Shown here: positions 6,693-14,095 of the stretch, one piece after another
How positions within the stretch are numbered: the first letter of the stretch is position 1
Layout: every line of letters begins with the position of its first letter
Assembly: GCA_010671975.1 (NCBI GenBank)
Contig: JAAHIA010000046.1
Span: forward strand, 1 to 17,364
Length of the DNA: 17,364 bases
Source of the DNA: Leptolyngbya sp. SIO4C1
Lineage (GTDB): Bacteria > Cyanobacteriota > Cyanobacteriia > Phormidesmidales > Phormidesmidaceae
Direction of reading: 5' to 3'
The notes under the pieces: model-generated
Seen by the model: only the letters and a program-made list of their open reading frames with translations
Database searches by the model: none
What the model was told of the DNA's origin: nothing
Made by a program: the position numbers and the translations under genes

Positions 6693-7361
6693 ATGACAGT
6701 AGGCAGGATGAAAAAAATCCTTATTGTTGATGATGACAATACGCTCCGAGCAGCGCTCACCCGCTATTTAGAAGAGCGGGGGTTTCTAGTCCGCAATGCC
6801 GCAACGGGGGTGGAAGCACTGACGCTTTTTCAGCAAGATCCCCCTGACCTCGTTGTCTCAGACGTGATGATGCCTGAGATGGACGGCTTTCAGTTTTGTG
6901 CGGAGCTCCGCGCTAGCCGCTCTGGACAGCTGGTTCCTTTCATTTTCTTATCTGGTCGCAGCGAGCTAGACGATCGCATTCAAGGACACAGCAGCGGCGC
7001 CGACGACTACCTGGTCAAACCTTTCCACCCCAAAGAACTCATTGCCAAAATCGAGGCGCAGCTAGAGCGATCGCGGCGTATGCATGCCGAGATGATTCGC
7101 ATGGTGCAGCAGGTCGAGACCACCCTGCCCACGGCGCCGACTGAGCCTTTACCGCTGACGCCAGCCGAAGAAAAGGTCTTTTGGGAAGTAATTCAGGGGT
7201 ATACTAACAAACAAATTGGCGATCGCTTATTTATCAGCCCGCGCACGGTGCAGACCCATCTCAGCAACATTTTGAGCAAGCTTTCACTGGAAAACCGCTC
7301 TCAGCTGATTCGCTATGCCTTTGAGCATGGCTATCATCCGCCCGCTGGCGATCGCAGCTAG
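6693..7361 (+). CDS. NarL/LuxR-type two-component response regulator (Rre1/Ycf29-like)
   Basis: 222 residues from ATG 6693, or 217 from ATG 6708 (MKKILIVDDDN), which has AGGCAGG just upstream and is my slight preference. The receiver domain (about 6-125) has the acidic DDD at 13-15, the phospho-acceptor Asp57 in VVSDVMMPEMDGF, a FLSGRS Ser/Thr position and the VKPF lysine, so it looks phosphorylatable. A linker leads to a LuxR-type helix-turn-helix (about 150-215: LTPAEEKVFWEVIQGYTNKQ, then SPRTVQTHLSNILSKL). This architecture and sequence resemble the cyanobacterial and plastid Rre1/Ycf29 group, but the exact orthologue is uncertain. No histidine kinase is in the window. It is 94 bases upstream of gun4 on the same strand and may be co-transcribed with it. 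Confidence 0.85.
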   Translation: MTVGRMKKILIVDDDNTLRAALTRYLEERGFLVRNAATGVEALTLFQQDPPDLVVSDVMMPEMDGFQFCAELRASRSGQLVPFIFLSGRSELDDRIQGHSSGADDYLVKPFHPKELIAKIEAQLERSRRMHAEMIRMVQQVETTLPTAPTEPLPLTPAEEKVFWEVIQGYTNKQIGDRLFISPRTVQTHLSNILSKLSLENRSQLIRYAFEHGYHPPAGDRS

Positions 7362-7395
7362 CCGTATTTTTTGGTCTGCTGCTAGATTAGGGTGG

Positions 7396-7425
7396 TTGTT
7401 GAACGGTACCCTAGTGCTTTAGGAT
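7396..7425 (+). promoter_or_regulatory. possible sigma70-type promoter before gun4
   Basis: TTGTTG (7396-7401) and TAGGAT (7420-7425) are separated by 18 bases, 31 bases before the gun4 ATG. The match to TTGACA/TATAAT is imperfect, so gun4 may have its own promoter or depend on the upstream regulator transcript. Confidence 0.22.
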
Positions 7426-7455
7426 GACAGGCTGTGAGGATTTATCTCGGTTAGT

Positions 7456-8187
7456 ATGAGCAACTTTTCGGCCGATTCTGCGAGAACAGCGTCTCAGGCA
7501 GGCAGCTCGCTAGAGTCTACGATTCAGCAGCTGAGTTCGGAGTCGCTCAAGCTGCGACTGGCAGCAGTCAAGGCGCTGGCTGAGGCGGGCGAGGCCGGCG
7601 AACTGAGCCTAATTGACTTTTTGCGATCTCGCCCCCAGCCTGAGCCGGCGTTGGGAAAGGCCCATCAGCTGCTATCCTGCAGCCATTCTCCACTGGTACA
7701 GAGCTTTTTAGAAAATGAGCTAGCCGAGGGCATTGTGCCGCTGATTTCGGCTCGCAGCATTGACTATTCAGAGCTGCAGCACCTGCTAGTGCGCCAGGCT
7801 TACGAAGCGGCCGATCGGCTGACGCTGCAGAAGCTCTGTGAGCTGGCCGGGGCCGATGCTATTAAGCGCAAGTGGGTTTACTTCACCGAAGTAGACAGCT
7901 TTCCTATCGAAGACCTGCGCACCATTGATCAGCTCTGGCGAATTTACTCGGAAGATCGCTTTGGCTTTTCGCAGCAGCGTGAGATTTGGCTCAGCACCGG
8001 CCGCAGCTGGGATCAGCTCTGGAACCGGCTTGCTTGGCGATCTGGCAGTGCCTGGACTCGCTACCCTGGCGAGTTTGTTTGGGATCTGTCTGCCCCGGTC
8101 GGACATCTGCCGCTGACCAATCAGCTGCGCGGCGTGCGGATGATGGAGTCGCTGCTGTCGCACCCTGCCTGGCAGCGGTCGGACTAG
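7456..8187 (+). CDS. gun4: Gun4, magnesium chelatase activator and porphyrin-binding protein
   Basis: 243 residues. Gun4 binds protoporphyrin IX and its magnesium form and stimulates the ChlH/I/D magnesium chelatase at the first committed step of chlorophyll synthesis. The N-terminal part (about 20-95) is a helical, HEAT-like bundle (LESTIQQLSSESLKLRLAAV, then ALAEAGEAGE) found in cyanobacterial Gun4 but not in plant Gun4. The GUN4 core (about 102-240) contains LVRQAYEAADRLTLQKLCEL, DLRTIDQLWRIYSEDRFGFS, WRSGSAWTRYP and the diagnostic WDLSAPVGHLPLTNQLRGVR. Length and architecture match the bona fide cyanobacterial Gun4 rather than the multidomain GUN4-containing kinases. No strong ribosome binding site precedes the ATG; TGAGGA is about 15 bases away. 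It converges on the next gene with only 12 bases between stops. Confidence 0.95.
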   Translation: MSNFSADSARTASQAGSSLESTIQQLSSESLKLRLAAVKALAEAGEAGELSLIDFLRSRPQPEPALGKAHQLLSCSHSPLVQSFLENELAEGIVPLISARSIDYSELQHLLVRQAYEAADRLTLQKLCELAGADAIKRKWVYFTEVDSFPIEDLRTIDQLWRIYSEDRFGFSQQREIWLSTGRSWDQLWNRLAWRSGSAWTRYPGEFVWDLSAPVGHLPLTNQLRGVRMMESLLSHPAWQRSD

Positions 8188-8199
8188 CTGCAGGCATGG

Positions 8200-9522
8200 T
8201 TACTGACGCAGCACAGAGTCAAAATAGGCTCGATAGAGCTGGCAGTGGACCTGCGTCTTCTGATTTTGGCAGGTCGCTAGGCCCAGGCGCACGAGCTGTA
8301 GCGACTGCAGCGGCGGCAGCAAGATAGGCTGATTTGACTGAATCAGCTGACGCATGCTGCTCAACAGCTCTGAGTACCGCTCTAGCAGCTTGAAACACTG
8401 CAAAAGATGATCGGCAAAGACACTCTCAGGAGAAACGGCCGTCTGCATTAGCTCCTCAATGCTCAGATTTTTCTGACTGAGCGCATGCAGCGTCAGCTGA
8501 ACTAGGTTGGGTCGGCCGCCTAAAAAATGCGCCAGCTTCGGCGCAAGTATATCCGCCCTGCCAATGCCGTAGCGCTCAATTAAGTCACTGATTTGAATTT
8601 GCGTAAAGTTTGGTAAATCTAAGGTAACCCCAAAGTTAAGCGGCACGTGGACATCGTCGAATGAGTAAATTTGATGAGAATGCACCAGAATCAGCCGCAG
8701 CATTTTCCAAAGGTTGCCGCTTTCGTTCCCGTATTTGGCAATCTCATGCCAAACTCGCAGCATGCTAAAAAAATCAACCGCAATATCGGGTGCCTCAAAT
8801 AGGCTATCCACATCGTCAAGCACCAGAATTAGCGGCTCGTCTAGCTCAGCTAGCAGGTACTGCTCAAAGTAGGCCGTACAGTTAAAGCTGTTACCCAAAA
8901 ACGGATCCCAAAGCTCTGAAAGCTGGTTTTTTAGCCCTAAGTTGCGCGTCACCACCGCACAGAACCAGCGCAGAAAATTTTCTAGGCTATCGGTCACGGC
9001 GCTATCGGCTAGCCGCATGCTCACAATCAGCGTCGTCAGCCCATTTTCACGCGCCTGCAGCAGCGTTCTGGTGACCAGTGAAGTTTTACCAGTTTGCTGC
9101 GGCGCTCGTACGTGCAGCAGCGCACCGGGCTGCTGCATCGTCTCATAGCAGAGCGACTCCAGCGGCGGTCGACTGATATAAAACGGAGAATTGAGCGGTA
9201 CCTGACCTCGAATAGCTTCAGCCGTTGCGGGTGGTGAAGTTGTTGACTCTAGCGTTTGGTAGTCTTCAGCAGTTAGGGCCAGATCAAAGGCATTGAAATA
9301 GATCTCTAGCGTTTGCCGATCGACTGCTGCCTGCTGCCGCCTAACTTTCGTAATCGTATTGGGGCTCAGCCCAGTTTTGGCACTCAGGGTCTCCAGCGTG
9401 CTAGGGACGCCCTGGTTTTCTTGAACTTCAAACTTATGCTCAGCTGCCTGGAGTCGCTGCCAGCCTGTGTGGCTTAAAAAGACGCCTCGCCTGCGTCGCT
9501 GCTTAGACTGCCGTTTCAACAT
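8200..9522 (-). CDS. HTH plus AAA-like (STAND-type) NTPase
   Basis: 440 residues. The N-terminus is basic (KRQSKQRRRRGVFLSHTGWQ), followed by a helix-turn-helix-like region at about 40-90 (TLETLSAKTGLSPNTITKVR, then DRQTLEIYFNAF). The AAA-like domain (about 105-385, AAA_35 type) has a variant Walker A, APQQTGKTS at 140-148, Walker B LILVLDDVD at 231-239, a HSHQIY segment near 281, and the FLGGRPNLVQ signature near 333 that ends this domain. In cyanobacteria this module is usually joined to C-terminal WD40 or other effector or sensor domains. Here only about 55 residues of helix follow. The translation starts immediately after an in-frame stop, so the N-terminus is firm. Role unknown: regulation or defence signalling are both possible. 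It contains no HIP1 site. Confidence 0.8.
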   Translation of the reverse strand: MLKRQSKQRRRRGVFLSHTGWQRLQAAEHKFEVQENQGVPSTLETLSAKTGLSPNTITKVRRQQAAVDRQTLEIYFNAFDLALTAEDYQTLESTTSPPATAEAIRGQVPLNSPFYISRPPLESLCYETMQQPGALLHVRAPQQTGKTSLVTRTLLQARENGLTTLIVSMRLADSAVTDSLENFLRWFCAVVTRNLGLKNQLSELWDPFLGNSFNCTAYFEQYLLAELDEPLILVLDDVDSLFEAPDIAVDFFSMLRVWHEIAKYGNESGNLWKMLRLILVHSHQIYSFDDVHVPLNFGVTLDLPNFTQIQISDLIERYGIGRADILAPKLAHFLGGRPNLVQLTLHALSQKNLSIEELMQTAVSPESVFADHLLQCFKLLERYSELLSSMRQLIQSNQPILLPPLQSLQLVRLGLATCQNQKTQVHCQLYRAYFDSVLRQ

Positions 9523-9724
9523 TCAAACTAGGCTAAAGACTTTTCTATCAGTATCTGCGGGAATTTACTGAAATTTTGGCAGATTTCAGGCCTAATAAAT
9601 TTGAAAAAACTAAGTTACCTATTTAACTTGCGATCTTGCATGACTTTGGCCTAGCTCATCCAAGGTTAAGCAATCTCTGTTTTTCTCTCGAACTCTCTAT
9701 TTGATAAGATTCACTCTTACTAAC

Positions 9725-9764
9725 AAAAAAAATTGAATTGACGGCTTCAGCCATCTATTTTTTT
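9725..9764 (-). terminator. possible terminator with A-run and T-run flanks
   Basis: Eight A (9725-9732) and seven T (9758-9764) flank a short hairpin core GGC-TTCA-GCC (9743-9752). Read on the minus strand the core is followed by a short spacer and eight T. It lies downstream of the ABC1-family gene and upstream of the NTPase gene, where a terminator would be expected. The GC stem is only three pairs, so this is a weak call. Confidence 0.35.
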
Positions 9765-9940
9765 GCCTTGGGAGATAAGCGGCTTCAAATAAAGTTTATG
9801 CAAACTATTTCTTCCTTTTGAGCGAAACCGGCTTTAGAACAGCCAGCTTTTTGGCTTGGCTCAGCTTAAGGACTTGCCTAAGTTGATATACCGCAGCCGC
9901 TGCTCTGTTAGGACACCCAATCCTGGCCAGGGGGATTTTC

Positions 9941-9958
9941 TACGCTACATCTAGCGTA
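9941..9958 (-). repeat. perfect 7-bp hairpin downstream of the ABC1-family gene
   Basis: TACGCTA (9941-9947) and TAGCGTA (9952-9958) pair perfectly around a four-base loop, about 40 bases past the stop of the minus-strand ABC1-family gene. No T-run follows on that strand, so it is more likely a 3' stabilising stem or a protein site than an intrinsic terminator. Confidence 0.5.
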
Positions 9959-9995
9959 ATATTGGCTGCCTGCTGCGTCAGGTCAGCGCGGCTAG

Positions 9996-11633
9996 CTACT
10001 GCCAGCGCCCGGAGCGTAAAATGCTAACAATCAGCCAGATACCCAGCAGTGAAGCCGCTGCAAACAGACTATTGCTGAGCCACTGCAGCTGCATATTGGC
10101 CTGGTTAGTAGAAATGATGGCGGCACCCACAATCAGTGCCGCCACGACTGTACTAAACGCGCGGCGGTTTTCGGCCTGCTCAAAGCTGCGCTGCAGCCGA
10201 TCTAGTTCCTGAATTTGAATCTTCCAAGTGAGCGTTTCGTCACTGAGGCGATCGAGTAGAAAGCCAAACTGACGCGGTGCCGAAAGCGATAAGTTACGAA
10301 ACTCTAGGCCCGTGCGCAGCAGCGCCTGCAGAGGATCGTCACCAATTAGCTGCTGGCGAAACAGATCGGTCATCAGCGGCCGGATCTCTTCAATCAGGTT
10401 AACTTCCGGGTTAAACTGCAGGGCAGCACCCTCTAAGTTGGCCAGCGATTTGGTAAATAGGCCAATGTTAGCCGGCCAACGCAGGTGATTACGAGTGCCG
10501 GCTTCTAAGATTTCGCTGAAAGCCTGTGCGGTGTTGAAGCTAGACAGGCTGAGGTTGTAATAGCGCCCCAGCAGCCGAGTATAGTCACTTTCTAACTGCA
10601 CGAGGTCTACTGGCTTTAGCGGCTCGGTCAGCTGCAGCGTCAGCTGCGCACAGCGCTGGGCGTCAGAGCTGACAATTGCTAGCACCATTTCTGTCAGCGT
10701 CGCCCGCATTTGGGGATTTAATCGACCCATCATGCCGCAGTCGAGAATGGCAATTCGACCGTTTGTTAAGTAGAACAGGTTGCCAGGATGGGGATCGGCG
10801 TGAAAAAAACCGTCGACAAAATATTGCTGAAAAAAGGCGCGAAATAGGAGCGTGGTGACTGCCTGGCGATTGACGGGATCGCCTAGCTCACTCGGGACCG
10901 CAGCCTTTAGCAGAGGGCGACCCTCTAGCCATTCCATCACCAGCAGCTTAGCGTTAGTCAGCGGCCAAACAATCTTGGGTACCACCAGCTGATCAGACTC
11001 AAACCAGCGGCTCTGGGACAAGTTACGCCGCAGCTGATCGGTATAGCTGGCCTCTGTCGTGAAATCTAGCTCAGCAAACAGAGCTCTGCGAAATTCTTCA
11101 GCTAGCTCAACGATGTTATAGCGCTGCCCAAACTGGGTGGTCGACACTAGGCGAGCAATGTCTTTGATCAGCGCCATATCGCGCTCTACCAGCAGGTCAA
11201 TGCCTGGGCGCTGAACTTTGATCGCGACGGATTCACCCGTTTGCAAAATAGCCTTGTGGGTTTGACCAATAGAGCCAGCCGCGATCGCAACATAGTCAAT
11301 TTCAGCAAACAGCTCTTCGGGCGGCTTGGGCAGGTGCTGATGAATAAACTCGCGCATCTCGGCTGCCGGTACGGGCGGCACGGTCGACTGCAGGCTGCTG
11401 AGCGCTTCAATGTAGGCCGGTGAGAGCAGGTCGGGGCGGGTGCTCAAAAGCTGACCCAGCTTGATATAGACTGGCCCTAAATCGGTCAAAATATTGCGCA
11501 GCACGGCCGGCGGCGGCAGCTTAGGCTCCTCGGAAGACTTACCTGACACCAGCCGGCGCATGTAGTCCCAGCCGTGGCGTAAAAAAACTTCGATAATTTC
11601 GCCTTGGCGAGAAATTAGGTTGGGGGTCAACAT
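9996..11633 (-). CDS. ABC1/AarF/UbiB family atypical kinase-like protein
   Basis: 545 residues. The family regulates isoprenoid-quinone and other lipid metabolism; in cyanobacteria and plastids several members affect prenylquinones. Diagnostic elements are in order: KxGQ motif in YIKLGQLLSTRPDLLSP (Lys58), Ala-rich loop AIAAGSIGQTHKA (117-127), VAIKVQRP (Lys139), ELDFTTEA (188-195), HADPHPGN (278-285) and the metal-binding LDCGMMG (297-303). Two hydrophobic helices close the protein (about 497-511 and 520-540), as in membrane-anchored members. Compared with the common AAAS loop the third Ala is Gly, and the DFG-like motif is DCG. The ATG at 11633 gives the expected N-terminus, though no clear ribosome binding site is seen. 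Which of the several cyanobacterial paralogues this is cannot be decided by eye. Confidence 0.92.
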   Translation of the reverse strand: MLTPNLISRQGEIIEVFLRHGWDYMRRLVSGKSSEEPKLPPPAVLRNILTDLGPVYIKLGQLLSTRPDLLSPAYIEALSSLQSTVPPVPAAEMREFIHQHLPKPPEELFAEIDYVAIAAGSIGQTHKAILQTGESVAIKVQRPGIDLLVERDMALIKDIARLVSTTQFGQRYNIVELAEEFRRALFAELDFTTEASYTDQLRRNLSQSRWFESDQLVVPKIVWPLTNAKLLVMEWLEGRPLLKAAVPSELGDPVNRQAVTTLLFRAFFQQYFVDGFFHADPHPGNLFYLTNGRIAILDCGMMGRLNPQMRATLTEMVLAIVSSDAQRCAQLTLQLTEPLKPVDLVQLESDYTRLLGRYYNLSLSSFNTAQAFSEILEAGTRNHLRWPANIGLFTKSLANLEGAALQFNPEVNLIEEIRPLMTDLFRQQLIGDDPLQALLRTGLEFRNLSLSAPRQFGFLLDRLSDETLTWKIQIQELDRLQRSFEQAENRRAFSTVVAALIVGAAIISTNQANMQLQWLSNSLFAAASLLGIWLIVSILRSGRWQ

Positions 11634-11685
11634 GCGGTGGCTCAGGTAGAATCTGGCTTGATGCTAGCAAGTTTGGGCGATTGCC

Positions 11686-11878
11686 GGGTTAACCCTTTGG
11701 CAGGGTTATGGTTTGCACGCTGAGCGCTGCGGTCGAGCAGCCATCCCGGCTAGTAGCTGTTCTGAACAGTGATGCTTGTCATGTCATCCCTTGAAGACCG
11801 CGCGAGCGATCAACTTTTGCAGTGACTGCACGCGTTGTCAGGGTGCCACACTAAAATTGAAGCTGTAGTGATTTCACT
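11686..11878. promoter_or_regulatory. cluster of palindromes in the ABC1-family/leuA divergent promoter region
   Basis: Four perfect palindromes lie in the 253-base gap: GGGTTAACCC (11686-11695), CTGTTC-T-GAACAG (11757-11769), TGCAGT-G-ACTGCA (11818-11830) and AGTGA-TT-TCACT (11867-11878). An alternative hairpin AACCCT/AGGGTT (11691-11696 with 11702-11707) overlaps the first. The last palindrome ends eight bases before the leuA ATG, where it could block translation or host a repressor. No known operator was recognised, and no good -10/-35 pair could be fixed. Confidence 0.4.
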
Positions 11879-11886
11879 TTAGATTT

Positions 11887-13512
11887 ATGAGCACACAGCC
11901 CGATCGAGTCTTGATTTTTGATACGACCTTGCGCGATGGCGAGCAGTCGCCGGGCGCAACCATGAACGTAGAAGAAAAGCTGGCCGTGGCGCGGCAGCTG
12001 GCTCGACTGGGCGTTGATATCATCGAAGCCGGTTTTCCGTTTGCCAGCCCCGGCGACTTTGAAGCGGTGCAGCGAATTGCCCGGGAAGTGGGCAGCGCCG
12101 ATGGCCCGACAATTTGCGGCCTAGCGCGCGCCACCCGCTCAGATATTGAAGCCGCCGCCCGCGCGATTGAGCCAGCGGCAAAGGGTCGCATTCATACCTT
12201 CATCGCCACCTCCGACATTCACATGCAGTACAAGCTGAAGAAGTCGCGCGAGGAGGTGCTGGCGATTACCGATGAGATGGTCACCTTTGCCAAAGGCTTT
12301 ACCGACGATATCGAGTTTTCGCCCGAGGATGCCGGCCGCTCTGAGCCCGCCTTTCTCTATCAGGTGCTAGAGCGGGCGATCGCAGCCGGGGCCACCACGG
12401 TCAACATTCCCGATACGGTGGGCTACCTCACCCCGAGCGAGTTCGGCAACCTGATTCGCGGCATCAAAGAAAACGTGCCGAATATTGAGCAGGCCGTGAT
12501 CTCGGTGCACGGGCATAACGACCTGGGGCTGGCAGTCGCCAATTTTCTAGAAGCGGTGAAGAACGGCGCGCGCCAGCTAGAGTGCACGATTAACGGCATC
12601 GGTGAGCGGGCTGGCAACGCCGCCCTAGAAGAGCTGGTGATGGCAATGCACGTGCGGCGGCAGTATTTCAATCCGTTCTTTGGTCGCGCGCCAGAGTCAG
12701 AAGCGCCGCTGACCCACATCAATACGCAGGAAATTTACAAAACCTCGCGACTGATCTCCAACGTCACCGGCATGCTGGTGCAGCCTAACAAGGCCATCGT
12801 CGGGGCCAACGCCTTTGCCCATGAGTCCGGCATTCACCAGGACGGCGTGCTCAAGAACAAGCTGACCTATGAAATCATGGACGCGCAGCTGATTGGGCTC
12901 AACGACAATCAGATTGTGCTGGGCAAGCACTCAGGCCGCAACGCCTTTCGCACCCGCCTACAGGAGCTGGGCTACGAGCTCACCGACCAGGAGCTCAATA
13001 AAGCCTTTCTGCGGTTTAAGGAGCTAGCTGACAAGAAAAAAGAAATTAGCGATCGCGACATTGAAGCCATTGTCAACGACGAAACCCAGCAGGTGGTTGA
13101 GCACTTTAAGCTAGAGCTGGTGCAGGTCTCCTGCGGCAGCAATGCTCGCCCAACGGCCACCGTAAGCGTGCGTACGCCCGACGGCGAAGAGCTGATGGAT
13201 GCCGCCATTGGCACAGGCCCTGTCGATGCGGTTTACAAGGCGATCAACCGCGTGGTGAATATCCCCAACGACCTGATCGAATTTTCGGTCCAGTCCGTCA
13301 CGGCCGGCATTGACGCCATGGGCGAAGTCACCATTCGCCTGCGCCACGGCGATCGCATCTACTCAGGCCACGCGGCTAACACTGACATTGTTGTGGCCTC
13401 TTCCAACGCCTACATGCTGGCGCTCAATCGTCTCTATACGGCAATTCAAGCGGGCGACACCCTCCATCCGCAGCGGGATGACAGCCGTGTACCAGCCGGA
13501 ACCGGCGTCTAA
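11887..13512 (+). CDS. leuA: 2-isopropylmalate synthase
   Basis: 541 residues. It condenses acetyl-CoA with 2-oxoisovalerate, the first committed step of leucine synthesis. The catalytic TIM barrel (about 5-290) shows FDTTLRDGEQSPG with Arg16 and metal-binding Asp17, VHGHNDLG with metal ligands His208 and His210, and INGIGERAGNAALEE with Asn244; these spacings match characterised enzymes. Linker motifs HESGIHQDGVLKN and GKHSGRNAF follow. The C-terminal regulatory domain (about 390-525) contains VSCGSNARPTATV and the DAVYKAINR segment of the leucine-binding LeuA dimer domain, so feedback inhibition by leucine is expected. Length is typical of the long bacterial form. No Shine-Dalgarno sequence is visible before the ATG; a palindrome lies there instead. 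There is no leucine-rich leader peptide. Confidence 0.97.
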   Translation: MSTQPDRVLIFDTTLRDGEQSPGATMNVEEKLAVARQLARLGVDIIEAGFPFASPGDFEAVQRIAREVGSADGPTICGLARATRSDIEAAARAIEPAAKGRIHTFIATSDIHMQYKLKKSREEVLAITDEMVTFAKGFTDDIEFSPEDAGRSEPAFLYQVLERAIAAGATTVNIPDTVGYLTPSEFGNLIRGIKENVPNIEQAVISVHGHNDLGLAVANFLEAVKNGARQLECTINGIGERAGNAALEELVMAMHVRRQYFNPFFGRAPESEAPLTHINTQEIYKTSRLISNVTGMLVQPNKAIVGANAFAHESGIHQDGVLKNKLTYEIMDAQLIGLNDNQIVLGKHSGRNAFRTRLQELGYELTDQELNKAFLRFKELADKKKEISDRDIEAIVNDETQQVVEHFKLELVQVSCGSNARPTATVSVRTPDGEELMDAAIGTGPVDAVYKAINRVVNIPNDLIEFSVQSVTAGIDAMGEVTIRLRHGDRIYSGHAANTDIVVASSNAYMLALNRLYTAIQAGDTLHPQRDDSRVPAGTGV

Positions 13513-13549
13513 CGACTGATTGGTTTCTGTAATCGATCAATATTGTCTG

Positions 13550-13583
13550 CAAAGGGCAAGGAGAGCTGACTCTTCGCCCTTTG
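13550..13583 (+). terminator. stem-loop downstream of leuA
   Basis: CAAAGGGC (13550-13557) pairs perfectly with GCCCTTTG (13576-13583), with partial extra pairing inside (GAGAG with CTCTT). It starts 38 bases after the leuA stop. There is no T-run, so it may be a non-canonical terminator or a 3'-end stabiliser. Confidence 0.5.
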
Positions 13584-14013
13584 ACCTATCTGGGCGCGCT
13601 GCAGCTTGCAAAAGAGATTCTCATCAATGCTCTGTTATCGAGACTACCATTTAGCTCGAATCTGAGAAAATGGCTCATTCTCTCATAAAGCACAGAAATT
13701 TTACCGGCGGCTGATCCCCTGGTGTGAAGCGACAAATAACACATTAGAATATCAGCCTTTTATGAGAAAAAGCCAAGCGTCATAATCATTTCAGGTTTGT
13801 GTAAACAAACATTGCAGCTTTCTAAAAGCGGTGCTAACGTCGGAACAGATTGCGCTGATAGCTTTGGTCACTGGGCTGACGGTCTAGACATCATTGGAGC
13901 TACCCCGTCACAGGCTAGCGTGACGCATCCGCCAGCTACTTCGCAGTCTTCATCACTTCTTTTTTTCCCAGGAAAGTTTTCTCAAAACTACGCGAGATCC
14001 GACTCGGCTAGGG

Positions 14014-14065
14014 TTCGCTACGGCGAAAATTTTGAAATTTAGAGACTCGCAAGACTTCGAAAGTC
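14014..14065 (+). promoter_or_regulatory. two hairpins in the leader of the SDR gene
   Basis: TTCGC (14014-14018) pairs with GCGAA (14023-14027) around TACG, giving a C(UACG)G tetraloop of the very stable UNCG class in RNA. It is followed by an AT-rich stretch. A second inverted repeat GACTT-CGA-AAGTC lies at 14053-14065. The strong ribosome binding site GGAGG is at 14082-14086. A structured 5' leader or a weak terminator are both possible. Confidence 0.4.
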
Positions 14066-14095
14066 GCTATGACGTTCGACCGGAGGTTTTCTACC

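Larger units (their letters stand above)
9523..9995. other. AT-rich intergenic region between two minus-strand genes, no gene seen
   Basis: This stretch of about 470 bases has no convincing ORF on either strand and is visibly more AT-rich than the flanking genes. It should hold the promoter of the HTH-NTPase gene near its left end and the 3' end of the ABC1-family transcript at its right end. Two hairpins are listed separately (9725-9764 and 9941-9958). A further weak inverted repeat AGCCA/TGGCT lies at 9841-9856. Confidence 0.6.
13513..14095. other. long intergenic region between leuA and the SDR gene
   Basis: This stretch of about 580 bases has no convincing coding region. An 81-codon GTG-started ORF at 13797-14042 has no ribosome binding site or recognisable domain. 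It holds a stem after leuA (13550-13583), a loose inverted pair TCTCATAAAG (13681-13690) and CTTTTATGAGA (13758-13768), and two hairpins in the leader of the next gene (14014-14065). The length and structure leave room for an unannotated small RNA, but I cannot show one. Confidence 0.5.

Noticed and set aside
13797..14042. 81-codon GTG-started ORF in the leuA-SDR gap
   Set aside because: No ribosome binding site, no family resemblance, and residue composition like non-coding sequence.
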